From: Clostridium tagluense
Lineage (GTDB): Bacteria; Bacillota; Clostridia; Clostridiales; Clostridiaceae
Length of the DNA: 64,000 bases
Assembly (NCBI RefSeq): GCF_003865095.1
Contig: NZ_BHYK01000018.1
Span: 33,898-97,897 of the forward strand
Direction of reading: 5' to 3'
Of this stretch, positions 9,976-19,368 are shown piece by piece. The position numbers and the translations under genes are program-made. The notes under the pieces were generated by a model. It had not been told where the DNA came from. It worked only from the letters and a program-made list of their open reading frames with translations, and did not search any database. Position 1 is the first letter of the stretch, and each line of letters starts with the position of its first letter.

Positions 9976-11094
9976 ATGGGTGAAACACCTTGTGCTGAAA
10001 ATAATACTATTAAACAGGAACAAACAGAACGTTTTCTTTGCTCATCTTGTGGTGGAAACATGGTATTTGAGCCTAAAAAACAAAAATTAGTATGTCTATA
10101 TTGTTCAAATGAAAGTGAAGTTAACTTTGAAAAAACAAATATAATTGAAAATGACTTTTATATTGCAGAGAATACTAAAAATAAGAACTGGGAAAATGAA
10201 AAAAGAATAATTAAGTGTGAGAGTTGTGGAGCGCAGACCTTGCTTGATGAAAATAGTACTGCACAGTTTTGTGCCTTTTGTGGTTCTTCACATATAATAA
10301 AAACCCAGGAAGTTGCAGGTATAGTGCCAGAGTCACTAATCCCCTTTGTTATATCCAAAGATGCTGCAGGAGTATTATTTTCAAATTGGATAAAGAAGTT
10401 ATTTTTTGCTCCTAGAGCACTTAAATCTAATTATAATATGAACAAAATGAAGGGGGTATACATACCTTTCTGGACATATGATAGCCATACATTTTCAGAT
10501 TATACTGCAGAAAGAGGCACCTATTACTATGTAACTGAAACTGAATGGGTTGAGGAGGATGGTGAAAGAAAGCAGGTTACAAAGCAAGTTAGAAAAACAT
10601 CATGGAGCTATGTATCTGGAGATTATTCTAAGTTTTATGATGATATTTTAATTAATGCGTCAGCGCAAATTAATAATCATATAATAAGTAAATTGGAACC
10701 CTTTAATCTAAAGGAACTTGTCTTGTATAAACCAGAATTTTTATCAGGGTTTTTAGCTGAAAGGTATAGCATAGATTTAAAATCAGGTTGGAAAATAGCT
10801 GAGGAGAAAATAGAAAGTGATTTAAGTGGTGAAATTAGGCAACATATAGGTGGAGATGAAGTCAGAAACTTAAGCTTTTCAACTGCCTATGATGCTATAA
10901 AATTTAAGCATATTTTATTACCTATATGGATTTCTGCGTATATTTATAAAACTAAGGTATACAGGTTTATGATAAACGGGCAAACCGGTGAAGTTGATGG
11001 TGAATCTCCAGTTAGTACTGTAAAAGTAATGTTACTAATTTTAGCTATTCTAGCTGTTATTGGTGGAGCATATTTTTATTTTTCAAATAAGTAG
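9976..11094 (+). CDS. TFIIB-type zinc-ribbon membrane protein (YdjG-like)
   Basis: A 372-residue protein with two N-terminal zinc ribbons (CSSCGG...CLYC at about 23-43, and CESCGA...CAFCG at about 77-99), a large middle domain with IPFWTYDSHTFSDY, and a single C-terminal transmembrane helix (about 348-368) before a short tail. B. subtilis YdjG has the same layout. It lies 76 bases after the SPFH gene in the same direction. ATG follows a GGGGGAGAG site. No catalytic motif is visible. Confidence 0.75.
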   Translation: MGETPCAENNTIKQEQTERFLCSSCGGNMVFEPKKQKLVCLYCSNESEVNFEKTNIIENDFYIAENTKNKNWENEKRIIKCESCGAQTLLDENSTAQFCAFCGSSHIIKTQEVAGIVPESLIPFVISKDAAGVLFSNWIKKLFFAPRALKSNYNMNKMKGVYIPFWTYDSHTFSDYTAERGTYYYVTETEWVEEDGERKQVTKQVRKTSWSYVSGDYSKFYDDILINASAQINNHIISKLEPFNLKELVLYKPEFLSGFLAERYSIDLKSGWKIAEEKIESDLSGEIRQHIGGDEVRNLSFSTAYDAIKFKHILLPIWISAYIYKTKVYRFMINGQTGEVDGESPVSTVKVMLLILAILAVIGGAYFYFSNK

Positions 11095-11147
11095 GAGGTA
11101 GCCTATTTTATAAATAAGCCTTATAAAGAATTAAGAACATAAATAAA

Positions 11148-11197
11148 CAAAAGCTGTCTCACCTAGAAAATATTTTCTTGGTAAGACAGCTTTTTTA
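11148..11197. terminator. Bidirectional terminator between converging genes
   Basis: AAAAGCTGTCT pairs with AAGACAGCTTTT around a loop that itself folds (TAGAAAATATTTTCT). A-run and T-run flank the stem, so it can serve both the YdjG-like gene and the anti-sigma gene. Confidence 0.8.
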
Positions 11198-11213
11198 GTG
11201 AATATTTCAAAAA

Positions 11214-12209
11214 TCAATATTTACTTGTAATTACTCCGAAGGAGGAAGCTTTAATAGCGGGGTTTCCTATTAATACTTTAAGTTCGGATTTTGTGCCATA
11301 CACTATAACGCCGAGGATTGGTACACTATTGTAGTCTTTATAGCCTTTAGCCATCATTGCGTTGTATATTAAGTTGTATTTTTCTAGTTTTGAATTTTTT
11401 AGTAACTTTAATAAGTCAGTATATCCTGTTTCAAAGTGTTGGGGTTTAACATTTACGCCGAGGGCATTATGCTCATCTATATAAGCACCATTGCTAGAGG
11501 ATAGATCTGCTTCTTGTTTGCTTGTTTTCATATCTTCATTTGTAAAAGCATCTAGCCAGTACCAGGATATATTAAATTTACTATTATTTAAAAAAGATAT
11601 TAACTCATAATGCTTGTATGGTTTATCAAAAGATATAGCTACTTCAATAAGTTTATCATCTGAAAATTTATCTAAATTACTTAAGTCATCTTTATATCCT
11701 TTATAGTTAATTTCAGGGTGAAAGAACATCATTCTTCTATAACCATTCTCTGAATAATTAACAGGCCAGCCATCTTGGGGTTCATTTATAGTGGGTCCGC
11801 CAGAATATCTAGTTAGAGGAAAATTGGGCGAATACCCTAAAAATTTTAATACAGGGTTGTTGAGAGAATAACCAAACATAGAAGGTATTTCCCGTATTAC
11901 TACAGACTTATAACCTATAGCTTTAGAGACTTTGTAAGTGCCTTTACCACCTAAAAACCCAATATTATCTATAGATTGACTTATAAAACCATTTGGTACA
12001 GAGAGTTTAACGAATTCTTCATTATCCTTGAAGGATTGTTCACTCATTTTTAAACTTAGCTTAGTATTAAAATAAGAACCTAGAGTTATTACAATGATTG
12101 TCACAACTAAAGATATTATAGCGGTCCTTATTGTTGATTTTATTTTTCCCATTTTAATTGCCTTATTTAATTTCTTTTCATCAAATAATTGATCTAAGTT
12201 ATCATTCAT
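11214..12209 (-). CDS. Anti-sigma factor, Sigma_reg_N/Sigma_reg_C type
   Basis: A 331-residue protein. A short cytoplasmic N-terminus (1-28), one transmembrane helix (about 29-47) and a long extracytoplasmic part. The C-terminal region with NDKLIEVAISFDKPYKHYE-like sequence and YKGYKDDLSNL matches the sigma factor regulator C-terminal domain family. Such proteins hold an ECF sigma factor at the membrane until a signal frees it. Its start overlaps the sigma gene by 8 bases, a typical sigma/anti-sigma coupling. The signal is not evident. Confidence 0.8.
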   Translation of the reverse strand: MNDNLDQLFDEKKLNKAIKMGKIKSTIRTAIISLVVTIIVITLGSYFNTKLSLKMSEQSFKDNEEFVKLSVPNGFISQSIDNIGFLGGKGTYKVSKAIGYKSVVIREIPSMFGYSLNNPVLKFLGYSPNFPLTRYSGGPTINEPQDGWPVNYSENGYRRMMFFHPEINYKGYKDDLSNLDKFSDDKLIEVAISFDKPYKHYELISFLNNSKFNISWYWLDAFTNEDMKTSKQEADLSSSNGAYIDEHNALGVNVKPQHFETGYTDLLKLLKNSKLEKYNLIYNAMMAKGYKDYNSVPILGVIVYGTKSELKVLIGNPAIKASSFGVITSKY

Positions 12210-12705
12210 GCATTAACCACTCCTTTTCAAATTTTTTCCTAGATCTATATAGGTAGGTTTTAACTACAGTTTCCTTAATTCCTAAAAGTGTTGCTATGTC
12301 TTTATAAGAAAGTTCCATTTCATACTTTAAAATTAGCAAATTCTTATTTCCATCTTTAAGTTTATTAAGACAATTTTTAACTTCATTGCATCGTTCTTTT
12401 AAAAGTAGCCTTTCTGTGAAGTCTTCCTCCTTTGTAAAATTGTTGTAAAATTCTTCTTCATCAATACTTAGTAGGTATTGCTTTTTATGTTTTTTTATTC
12501 GGTTTCTAAATTCATTAAGAGCTACCGTAAACAACCAGGAGGAAAGTTTTTCTTTTGATATGCCATCCATGTATTGCATTGCCTTCAGAAAGCTATCTTG
12601 AATAATATCTTCAGACTCTTCTTTTGTGCATCCATTTTTAATTAGATAGCCAAAAATAATTTTGGCTTGTCTTTTATATAAATCCAATAACAACTGGCTA
12701 TCCAT
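12202..12705 (-). CDS. ECF-family RNA polymerase sigma factor
   Basis: A 167-residue sigma-70 family factor. Region 2 (about 10-75) includes SEDIIQDSFLKAMQY, and region 4 (about 110-160) includes LSYKDIATLLGIKETVVKTY, the helix-turn-helix for the -35 element. There is no region 1 or 3. ATG 12705 follows AAGGAGGG. The anti-sigma gene overlaps its 3' end. I did not find a convincing ECF-type autoregulated promoter in the 12706-12900 gap. Confidence 0.92.
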   Translation of the reverse strand: MDSQLLLDLYKRQAKIIFGYLIKNGCTKEESEDIIQDSFLKAMQYMDGISKEKLSSWLFTVALNEFRNRIKKHKKQYLLSIDEEEFYNNFTKEEDFTERLLLKERCNEVKNCLNKLKDGNKNLLILKYEMELSYKDIATLLGIKETVVKTYLYRSRKKFEKEWLMHE

Positions 12706-12911
12706 CTTTCCCTCCTTTTTTAGTATCTTTAAAAGCTCCTTATACTAATAAGACAATTTTATCATTAAAAGGTAAACAAAGTTAATAAAAAATATTTGAA
12801 TTTATTTTTATACAGTTGGTTTTAGCTTTATTGGATATGTACAATGATTTGGAGTATAATAATCTAAATACAAATAATCGTAGTATATAAATTAGTAAAG
12901 GAGTGATTAAG

Positions 12912-13649
12912 TTGATTAAGCTTGTATTAATAAGACATGGTGAAAGCCTTTGGAATAAAGAAAATAGATTTACCGGTTGGACAGATGTAGATTTATCAGA
13001 GAATGGTTTAATTGAGGCAAGGAAAGCAGGTGAAATTCTTAAACAAAATGGATATGCCTTTGACATAGCATATACTTCTGTATTAAAAAGGGCAATTAGA
13101 ACTCTTTGGATTGCACTGCATGAGATGGATTTAATGTGGATTCCTGTATATAAGTCATGGAAACTCAATGAAAGGCATTATGGCGCTCTGCAAGGGTTAA
13201 ACAAGACGGAAACTGCAGAAAAATATGGAGATGAACAAGTTCATAAATGGAGAAGATATGTAGACGTAAGACCACCAGAACTTTTGAAAACTGATGACAG
13301 ATATCCAGGGAAGGAATTAAAATATAGTGAATTAAGAGAAGACCAGATTCCTACAACTGAAAATTTAGAGGATACTATAAAGAGGGTAATGGAGGAATGG
13401 TTCCAGGAAATAGCCCCTCAAATTAAAGAAGGTAAGAAGGTTATAATTTCTGCACATGGAAATACTTTAAGAGCACTAGTAAAATATCTGGATAACATAT
13501 CCAGTGATAATATTGTAAATTTGAATATACCTACAGGAATTCCACTTGTATATGAACTAGATGATAATTTGAAGCCTATTCGTCATTATTATTTAGAGCT
13601 AGATGGCAAGTTGCCTCAAGATGCAATTCCAAAAACATTTAAGGAATAA
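12912..13649 (+). CDS. gpmA: 2,3-bisphosphoglycerate-dependent phosphoglycerate mutase
   Basis: A 245-residue histidine-phosphatase-fold enzyme that interconverts 3- and 2-phosphoglycerate in glycolysis. The catalytic His9 is in LIRHGES, the second His in [10 protein letters not shown], and the family signature [15 protein letters not shown] is intact. The GTG at 12903 overlaps the ribosome site AAGGAG, so TTG 12912 (8-base spacing) is the start. Many clostridia also carry a cofactor-independent mutase; this is the dPGM type. Confidence 0.95.
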   Translation: MIKLVLIRHGESLWNKENRFTGWTDVDLSENGLIEARKAGEILKQNGYAFDIAYTSVLKRAIRTLWIALHEMDLMWIPVYKSWKLNERHYGALQGLNKTETAEKYGDEQVHKWRRYVDVRPPELLKTDDRYPGKELKYSELREDQIPTTENLEDTIKRVMEEWFQEIAPQIKEGKKVIISAHGNTLRALVKYLDNISSDNIVNLNIPTGIPLVYELDDNLKPIRHYYLELDGKLPQDAIPKTFKE

Positions 13650-13668
13650 AATTAGACTTGCAATACTA

Positions 13669-13718
13669 AAAAAAGCCTGTATCTTAATTTACTTACTAAT
13701 TAAGATATAGGTTTTTTA
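13669..13718 (+). terminator. Terminator after gpmA
   Basis: CCTGTATCTTAATTT pairs with AATTAAGATATAGG (one mismatch-tolerant stem) followed by TTTTTT. Confidence 0.8.
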
Positions 13719-13801
13719 TGTCTTTACTTAAATATACAAAAAGTTTAAAATCAGTATTAGGTACAGTTTAAATTATTATTTGCGAAGGAGGAATAACAGT
13801 A

Positions 13802-15559
13802 TTGAACTCCATATTGAAAAACATACAGGAAGCAGTAATTAAATATGCAAATATTATATCCCAGATTCTTCAGGTAGAAGTTGAAATAGTAGATGATAAT
13901 TTAATTAGAATAGCAGGTACAGGAATCTATAAAGATAAAATAGATGAAGATATATCGAAAGAAGGGTACGTTTATAGAAAGGTTATAAAATCTGGAGAAT
14001 CACAGATTATATATGAGCCAGGAAAAGATAAACTTTGCATCCCTTGCCCTAAAAGAGAACTCTGCGGAGAAGAATTTGAAATGAGCACACCTATAAAGTT
14101 AAATGAGGACACTATAGGGGTAATTGGTTTAATATGTAGTAACAACGATCAAAAGGAACATCTAATGGCAAGCTTTGATATATACATGGCCTTCCTTCAT
14201 CAGATTTCTGAGTTTATAAGTAGTACCGCCTATGAAAAAAGAGAAAAAATGAGAGCACAGACCTTGCTACAACTTCTGAATTTTGTTGTAGATAAAATTG
14301 AGCAGGGTGTAATTATACTAGACAAAGACAATTGTATTACCAATATAAATGAAAATGGTTTAAAAGAACTAAATTTATCAGGAAATTTTATAAATCATAA
14401 AGTTCAAATTAAGATAGGTGGAGATAACGTTTTTGATCTTCAGGAATACAAACTAATGGTAGATAAAGAGGTTTTCTTTGTTATTGGTAGCATATACCCT
14501 ATAAAATTTAATGAAGCGCAATATGATAGGATGTTTTTCTTTCAGGATGCAAAAAAATTCAAAGAAAAGTTATCAAATTTTACGGCCTTTAATAAAATAA
14601 TAAAGAGTGTGGACATTTTTGGGAAATCAGAACAAATTTTAAAATTAAAGCAAAAGGTTAAGAAAATTGCAATGTCTTCATCTACAGTTCTTATAACTGG
14701 AGAAAGTGGTACTGGAAAAGAGATGTTTGCAAGAGCTATACACGATGAAAGTAACAGGAAGGACAAGCCTTTTATTGCTATAAATTGTGGTGCTATTCCA
14801 GATATGCTTCTGGAAAGCGAACTTTTTGGATATGCGAAAGGCGCATTTACAGGTGCAGATCCTATGGGTAAAATGGGCAAGTTTGAATTCGCGAGTAAAG
14901 GTACCATATTGCTAGATGAGATTGGGGATATGCCTCTTTACCTTCAAGCTAAACTCTTAAGAGTCCTGCAAGAGAGAAGTATTACAAGAATAGGTTCAAA
15001 TAAAACTATTGATATCGATGTTAGGGTGATAGCCGCAACAAATAAAGATTTAGTAAAAGCCATAAAGGAAAACAAATTTAGAGAGGATTTATACTATAGA
15101 TTAAATGTAATCCCTCTTGAAATTCCTCCACTAAGAGAAAGAAAGGAAGACATAAAACTACTTATAGAAACTTTTATTGAAAAATATTGCAGTTTATTCA
15201 ATAAAAACTTTTTAGATATAAAATTAGGGGGTGACATATGGCAAATATTTTATAACTACGAATGGCCAGGTAATGTACGAGAACTAGAGAATACTGTGGA
15301 ATATATTATTAATATGATGGGTACTGATGGTATAATAACAAAAGAAATTTTACCTAAAAGTATTTTTCATAATACAATTAATATTTTTAATAATGAGGAT
15401 GAGATATATACACTTAAATATCTTGAAAAAAACGCTATAAAAAATGCACTGGAAAAGTGCGGTGAAACCACTGAAGGTAAAAAAAATGCAGCTATGAAAC
15501 TTGGTATAGGAATAGCGACATTATATAGAAAAATCGAAGAATATAATTTATCAAAATGA
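13802..15559 (+). CDS. Sigma-54-dependent transcriptional activator
   Basis: A 585-residue enhancer-binding protein. The N-terminal sensory part (about 1-265) holds a GAF-like region with a Cys cluster CIPCPKRELC and then a PAS-like segment. The AAA+ domain (about 275-515) has Walker A GESGTGKE, the sigma-54 contact loop GAFTGA and Walker B GTILLDEIGD. A Fis-type helix-turn-helix (about 545-585) is at the end. The start is TTG 13802 behind AAGGAGG. The sigma-54 promoter 160 bases downstream makes the PLP-enzyme operon its likely target. The Cys cluster suggests a metal, Fe-S or redox input, which is inference. Confidence 0.92.
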   Translation: MNSILKNIQEAVIKYANIISQILQVEVEIVDDNLIRIAGTGIYKDKIDEDISKEGYVYRKVIKSGESQIIYEPGKDKLCIPCPKRELCGEEFEMSTPIKLNEDTIGVIGLICSNNDQKEHLMASFDIYMAFLHQISEFISSTAYEKREKMRAQTLLQLLNFVVDKIEQGVIILDKDNCITNINENGLKELNLSGNFINHKVQIKIGGDNVFDLQEYKLMVDKEVFFVIGSIYPIKFNEAQYDRMFFFQDAKKFKEKLSNFTAFNKIIKSVDIFGKSEQILKLKQKVKKIAMSSSTVLITGESGTGKEMFARAIHDESNRKDKPFIAINCGAIPDMLLESELFGYAKGAFTGADPMGKMGKFEFASKGTILLDEIGDMPLYLQAKLLRVLQERSITRIGSNKTIDIDVRVIAATNKDLVKAIKENKFREDLYYRLNVIPLEIPPLRERKEDIKLLIETFIEKYCSLFNKNFLDIKLGGDIWQIFYNYEWPGNVRELENTVEYIINMMGTDGIITKEILPKSIFHNTINIFNNEDEIYTLKYLEKNAIKNALEKCGETTEGKKNAAMKLGIGIATLYRKIEEYNLSK

Positions 15560-15560
15560 T
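15550..15560. promoter_or_regulatory. Upstream activator site candidate 1
   Basis: ATCAAAATGAT, at the centre of an 11-bp-arm inverted repeat (ATAATTTATCA / TGATAAATTAT) that overlaps the stop codon of the activator gene. It differs by one base from the two sites downstream. Confidence 0.45.
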
Positions 15561-15616
15561 AAATTATTATTCATTAACACTTTGAAAGATTGAAAATTCA
15601 GAAAAAGAGTATTTTT

Positions 15617-15645
15617 ATCATAATGATAATATTTATCATTATGAT
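15617..15645. promoter_or_regulatory. Double palindrome, candidate enhancer sites for the sigma-54 activator
   Basis: Two 11-bp palindromes, ATCATAATGAT (15617-15627) and ATCATTATGAT (15635-15645), spaced 18 bp, together forming a perfect 13-bp-arm inverted repeat. They lie about 70-100 bp upstream of the -24 element, where enhancer-binding proteins usually bind. A T-run follows at 15647, so the hairpin may also end the activator transcript. Confidence 0.6.
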
Positions 15646-15716
15646 ATTTTTTTTTTAAAAATTGAAAAAATACCTACTTTAAGCGTTGATATCAGCTATG
15701 TAGCTACTCCATAATT

Positions 15717-15732
15717 TGGCACAATTGTTGCT
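15717..15732 (+). promoter_or_regulatory. Sigma-54 (-24/-12) promoter
   Basis: TGGCAC-N5-TTGCT matches the RpoN consensus at every conserved position. Transcription should begin about 12 bases after the GC of the -12 element, near 15743, and read into the threonine synthase-like gene. Confidence 0.9.
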
Positions 15733-15832
15733 TGGTAAATTATAGATTCACAATTTAAATTTCTCATATATAAGTATGAATAAACTTGTCTTTACAGCTT
15801 GTGTAAAAAAATAAAAAAGGCAGAGGTGAAAC

Positions 15833-17071
15833 ATGAAAAAAATTAAGTACTTGAAATGCTCTAAATGTGGAGCGGTTGTAAGCGAAGAAGTCATGTATAA
15901 TTGTCCTCATTGTGGCACTTCCGGCACCCTTGATGTCATTTATGATATGGAGCTCATTAAGAATGAGCTGACTAAAGAATATTTAAAGGAAAACAAAAAT
16001 ACTAATATATGGAGGTACCTACCAATTCTTCCTTTGGAGGGATTAACAGGAGCGGCACCGCTTCAAATAGGAATGTCGCCTTTATATAAATCTAGCAGAC
16101 TTGAAAAACTTTTAAATATAAAAAATATTTATGTGAAAGATGAAGGAAGGAATCCTACTGCCTCCTTTAAGGACAGAGCTTCAGCAGTTGGTATTGCGAA
16201 AGCTATTGAACTTAAAAAAAATGTGATATGTGCTGCTTCAACAGGCAATGCAGCATCTTCAGTATCTGGCTTTGCCGCTTGTATGGGAATTGAAAATTAT
16301 ATTTTTGTTCCAGAGACAATTCCAGAAGGAAAGCTTGCACAACTTTTAGTATTTGGAAGCAAAGTAATCCTAGTAGATGGAGATTATGACACAGCCTTTG
16401 ATTTTTGCCTAAAGGCAGTAGAACATTTTGGATGGTATAACAGAAGCTGCGCCATTAACCCATATTTGGTTGAGGGAAAGAAAACTGCAGCTTTTGAAAT
16501 ATGTGAGCAGCTAGATTTTAAAGTTCCTGATAAGGTAATTATGTCCGTTGGTGATGGTTGCTCTATTGCAGGAGTGTGGAAGGGTTTCAAAGAATTCTAT
16601 GACCTTGGGTTAATTGATAAGCTACCAGTAATGGTATCAGTACAAGCTGAGGGGTCAAATCCTGTGAACAGAGCGTTTAGAAACAATAAATTCGAATTTG
16701 ATTATATAGCTCCAAAAACAATAGCAGACAGTATTTCTGTAGGTATACCTAGAAATGGATACAAGGCACTTAATGCCCTAAATGAAAGTAAGGGAATTGC
16801 GGTAGATGTAAGTGATGAAGAAATATTAAATGCTATGACAGTTCTTGCAAGACATACAGGGGTATTTGGAGAACCTGCGGGTGTAACAGGTTTTGCAGGA
16901 CTTATGAAACTAGCAGGTGAAGGAGCTATAGGGCCAGATGAGAGTGTAGCCTTTATCGTTTCTGGTAGTGGCCTCAAGGATGTAAAATCTGCTCAAATGG
17001 CAGTTTTAAAGCCAGACAAGGTAAAACCACAATTAGATTTGCTTATAAAATATTTTGAAGAAAATAAATAA
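15833..17071 (+). CDS. thrC: Threonine synthase-like PLP enzyme
   Basis: A 412-residue fold-type II PLP enzyme. An N-terminal zinc ribbon uses Cys9, Cys12, Cys24 and Cys27. The PLP Lys is K113 in NPTASFKDRAS, and a phosphate-binding loop is STGNAASS. Threonine synthase turns O-phosphohomoserine into threonine. The enzyme is of that family, but its setting is not biosynthetic: it is the first gene behind a sigma-54 promoter and is followed by a second PLP enzyme, with no homoserine genes. A catabolic or specialised role is therefore possible. ATG follows GAGGTG. Confidence 0.75.
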   Translation: MKKIKYLKCSKCGAVVSEEVMYNCPHCGTSGTLDVIYDMELIKNELTKEYLKENKNTNIWRYLPILPLEGLTGAAPLQIGMSPLYKSSRLEKLLNIKNIYVKDEGRNPTASFKDRASAVGIAKAIELKKNVICAASTGNAASSVSGFAACMGIENYIFVPETIPEGKLAQLLVFGSKVILVDGDYDTAFDFCLKAVEHFGWYNRSCAINPYLVEGKKTAAFEICEQLDFKVPDKVIMSVGDGCSIAGVWKGFKEFYDLGLIDKLPVMVSVQAEGSNPVNRAFRNNKFEFDYIAPKTIADSISVGIPRNGYKALNALNESKGIAVDVSDEEILNAMTVLARHTGVFGEPAGVTGFAGLMKLAGEGAIGPDESVAFIVSGSGLKDVKSAQMAVLKPDKVKPQLDLLIKYFEENK

Positions 17072-17100
17072 AATTATATATACACAGAGGAGGATTTTAA

Positions 17101-18588
17101 GTGAAAAATTTAATAGATTTAACAATCAATGAAGATCAACTTAAAAAAACCGTACAAAGTGCTAAAGAAAGAAATGTTGTAATACCAACTTTTGCTCAGA
17201 TGAAGGACCCAAGCAAGATCCCAGCTGAAATTAAAGAGAAATTAAAAACCACTGGTTTATGGGATATTGATCCTGTTAATTTGTTCAGAATTTCTTGGAA
17301 AAATCAACCTGTAAAAGAGGGTGGATTGTACAACGATTTACCAAACTATATAGAAATTCCTTCTGAAATATCAGGTGTTAAGGCAAGGATTTTTGCTATG
17401 GTTGGAAAGTACTTTCCAGTTGGATGTCATAAGGTTGGAGCAAGTTTTGCTTGCCTAGTTCCACGTTTAGTTACTGGACAATTTGATCCTACTTATCATG
17501 AAGCAGTTTGGCCATCAACAGGTAATTACTGCCGTGGTGGAGCTTACAATTCTGCATTACTAGGATGCAAAGCTGTTGCGATATTACCTGAGAATATGAG
17601 CAAAGAACGTTTCGACTGGCTTTCAAAAGTAGCTGGGGAAGTTATTGCAACTCCTGGTTGTGAAAGTAATGTAAAAGAAATTTATGATAAGACATGGGAA
17701 CTTAGAGAAACTAGAGATAACGTTGTTATATTTAATCAGTTTGGTGAACTTGGTAATCATTTGTGGCACTATGAAGTAACGGGTAATGCAATGAACGACA
17801 TTGTTAAAGCTGAAGCCGGTGAAAATGGAAGACTTGCCGGTGTATGCTTAACCTCAGGTTCAGCAGGTACACTTGGAAGTGGAGACTTCTTAAAAGATCA
17901 ATACCCAAATGCTAAAATTGCAGTTGGCGAAGCACTTCAATGTCCAACACTACTTAATAATGGCTTTGGAGATCATAGAATTGAGGGTATTGGTGATAAA
18001 CATATTCCTTGGATTCATAATGTCCGTAATACAGATATGGTTGTTGCTATTGATGATAATGATGCATTAGCAATGTTTAAATTATTTAATGAACCAGCTG
18101 GTAAGGCCTATTTAAAACAGCAAGGTATTTCAGAAGATCTAACTTCTAAACTTTCATATGTTGGTATATCTGGTGCCGCAAATATCTTAACTTGTATTAA
18201 ATTTGCTAAGTATTATGAGTTAACGGAAAATGATATGGTAATGACTGTTCTTACAGATTCTGCAGAAATGTACGGATCAAGACTTGCAGAAATGCAAACA
18301 GAAAGAGGCAGGGATTATTCAGAAGTTGATGCTGCAATCGACCATAACAGAAGTGTTTTAGGTGTTAGAACAGACAGCATGGAAGAGTTAACATACCAAA
18401 GTAAAAAACGCATTCACAATCTTAAGTACTACACTTGGATTGAACAACAAAAGTACGATTTGGATGAGTTAAATGCACAATGGTATGATTATGATAATTA
18501 TTGGGGTGAATTACATCAAATGGGACCAGAACTAGATAAATTAATTGAACAATTTAATGAGAGAACTGGACTTACAAAGACGAAATAA
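17101..18588 (+). CDS. TrpB/ThrC-fold PLP-dependent enzyme of unknown function
   Basis: A 495-residue protein related to fold-type II PLP enzymes. The predicted PLP Lys is K111 in GCHKVGASFA, which looks more like the tryptophan synthase beta motif (GAHK) than the threonine synthase motif (SFKD). The phosphate loop is probably SGSAGTLGSG (about 247-256), and STGNYCRGGAY resembles the substrate Asn loop. I cannot assign a substrate. The start is GTG 17101 behind GAGGAGG, 29 bases after the thrC-like gene, in the same sigma-54 operon. Beta-elimination or beta-replacement on an amino acid is a family-level guess. Confidence 0.7.
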   Translation: MKNLIDLTINEDQLKKTVQSAKERNVVIPTFAQMKDPSKIPAEIKEKLKTTGLWDIDPVNLFRISWKNQPVKEGGLYNDLPNYIEIPSEISGVKARIFAMVGKYFPVGCHKVGASFACLVPRLVTGQFDPTYHEAVWPSTGNYCRGGAYNSALLGCKAVAILPENMSKERFDWLSKVAGEVIATPGCESNVKEIYDKTWELRETRDNVVIFNQFGELGNHLWHYEVTGNAMNDIVKAEAGENGRLAGVCLTSGSAGTLGSGDFLKDQYPNAKIAVGEALQCPTLLNNGFGDHRIEGIGDKHIPWIHNVRNTDMVVAIDDNDALAMFKLFNEPAGKAYLKQQGISEDLTSKLSYVGISGAANILTCIKFAKYYELTENDMVMTVLTDSAEMYGSRLAEMQTERGRDYSEVDAAIDHNRSVLGVRTDSMEELTYQSKKRIHNLKYYTWIEQQKYDLDELNAQWYDYDNYWGELHQMGPELDKLIEQFNERTGLTKTK

Positions 18589-18645
18589 TCCAAAAAAAAC
18601 AGAAGTTATCGTCTCAGCAAATTTAGTGAAAAGCAAATAAAATAT

Positions 18646-18695
18646 AAAACGCCAGTTGGTTTGCAGATTAAAATGCAACTTGCCTGGCGTTTTTT
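18646..18695 (+). terminator. Terminator of the sigma-54 operon
   Basis: AAAACGCCAG pairs with CTGGCGTTTT across a 29-base loop that contains a second short stem (TTGCA/TGCAA); six T follow. Confidence 0.85.
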
Positions 18696-18766
18696 GATGA
18701 TTAGCTTTTTAAAGCTTGTCCTACAAAAATGATTACTTTAATAAACTAAAAATTGATTTTATAATT

Positions 18767-19102
18767 TTAGCCCTTAATTACAGGTACTTCTTTTTCCCAT
18801 TCAGCAATGTATTTAGCAAATTCCTCTTTCATAACAGGTATGCGAGTTGCCACCTCACCACAGTGAAGGCATTTGTCATTTTTAAATCCTTGCTCAGAAC
18901 ATTTATTTGAAAATTCTTGGTCACATCCATAGTTTCCACATTCTGAACATCTGAATATAGGGTTTTTACAAGGATGCTCATCTTTATTTCCGGTACAGAT
19001 GGCAATATTTGCTTTTTCTCCATCTGTCATTTCAATATGACGTTTCTGATTCATATGGCCGCCTCTCATCCAGTGTTTGTTATTTGCGAATATTTTTGGC
19101 AT
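18767..19102 (-). CDS. Small Cys-rich protein, probable zinc binder, unknown function
   Basis: A 111-residue soluble protein with eight Cys in the order C-x8-C-x6-CSEC-x4-C-x7-C-x9-CLHC, several with neighbouring His. The CSEC and CLHC pairs look like zinc-ribbon knuckles. I do not recognise the family. GTG 19111 could also start the frame, but AAGGAG lies 8 bases before ATG 19102. It is a single gene; its end lies about 75 bases from the sigma-54 operon terminator. Confidence 0.65.
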   Translation of the reverse strand: MPKIFANNKHWMRGGHMNQKRHIEMTDGEKANIAICTGNKDEHPCKNPIFRCSECGNYGCDQEFSNKCSEQGFKNDKCLHCGEVATRIPVMKEEFAKYIAEWEKEVPVIKG

Positions 19103-19368
19103 AAAAATCACTCCTTCGTATAATTATTTTTGTGTGAATAGTATGATTATTGACCTAATAGATACTAATGTCAATGGACAAATTATTAAATTTTATTATT
19201 AAAATTATTTATAATTCAACGGGGAGTTATGGAATCTTCACCAAATTTAAATAGTGAATAAAGAAAAGATGGGGATGAATATGGCTAAGAATGTGATAAT
19301 AGTGTATATTAGTAATATATAGTGGGCTATTAGCTCGCTATTTTACAGTATAAAAGGATGGTGTTATC

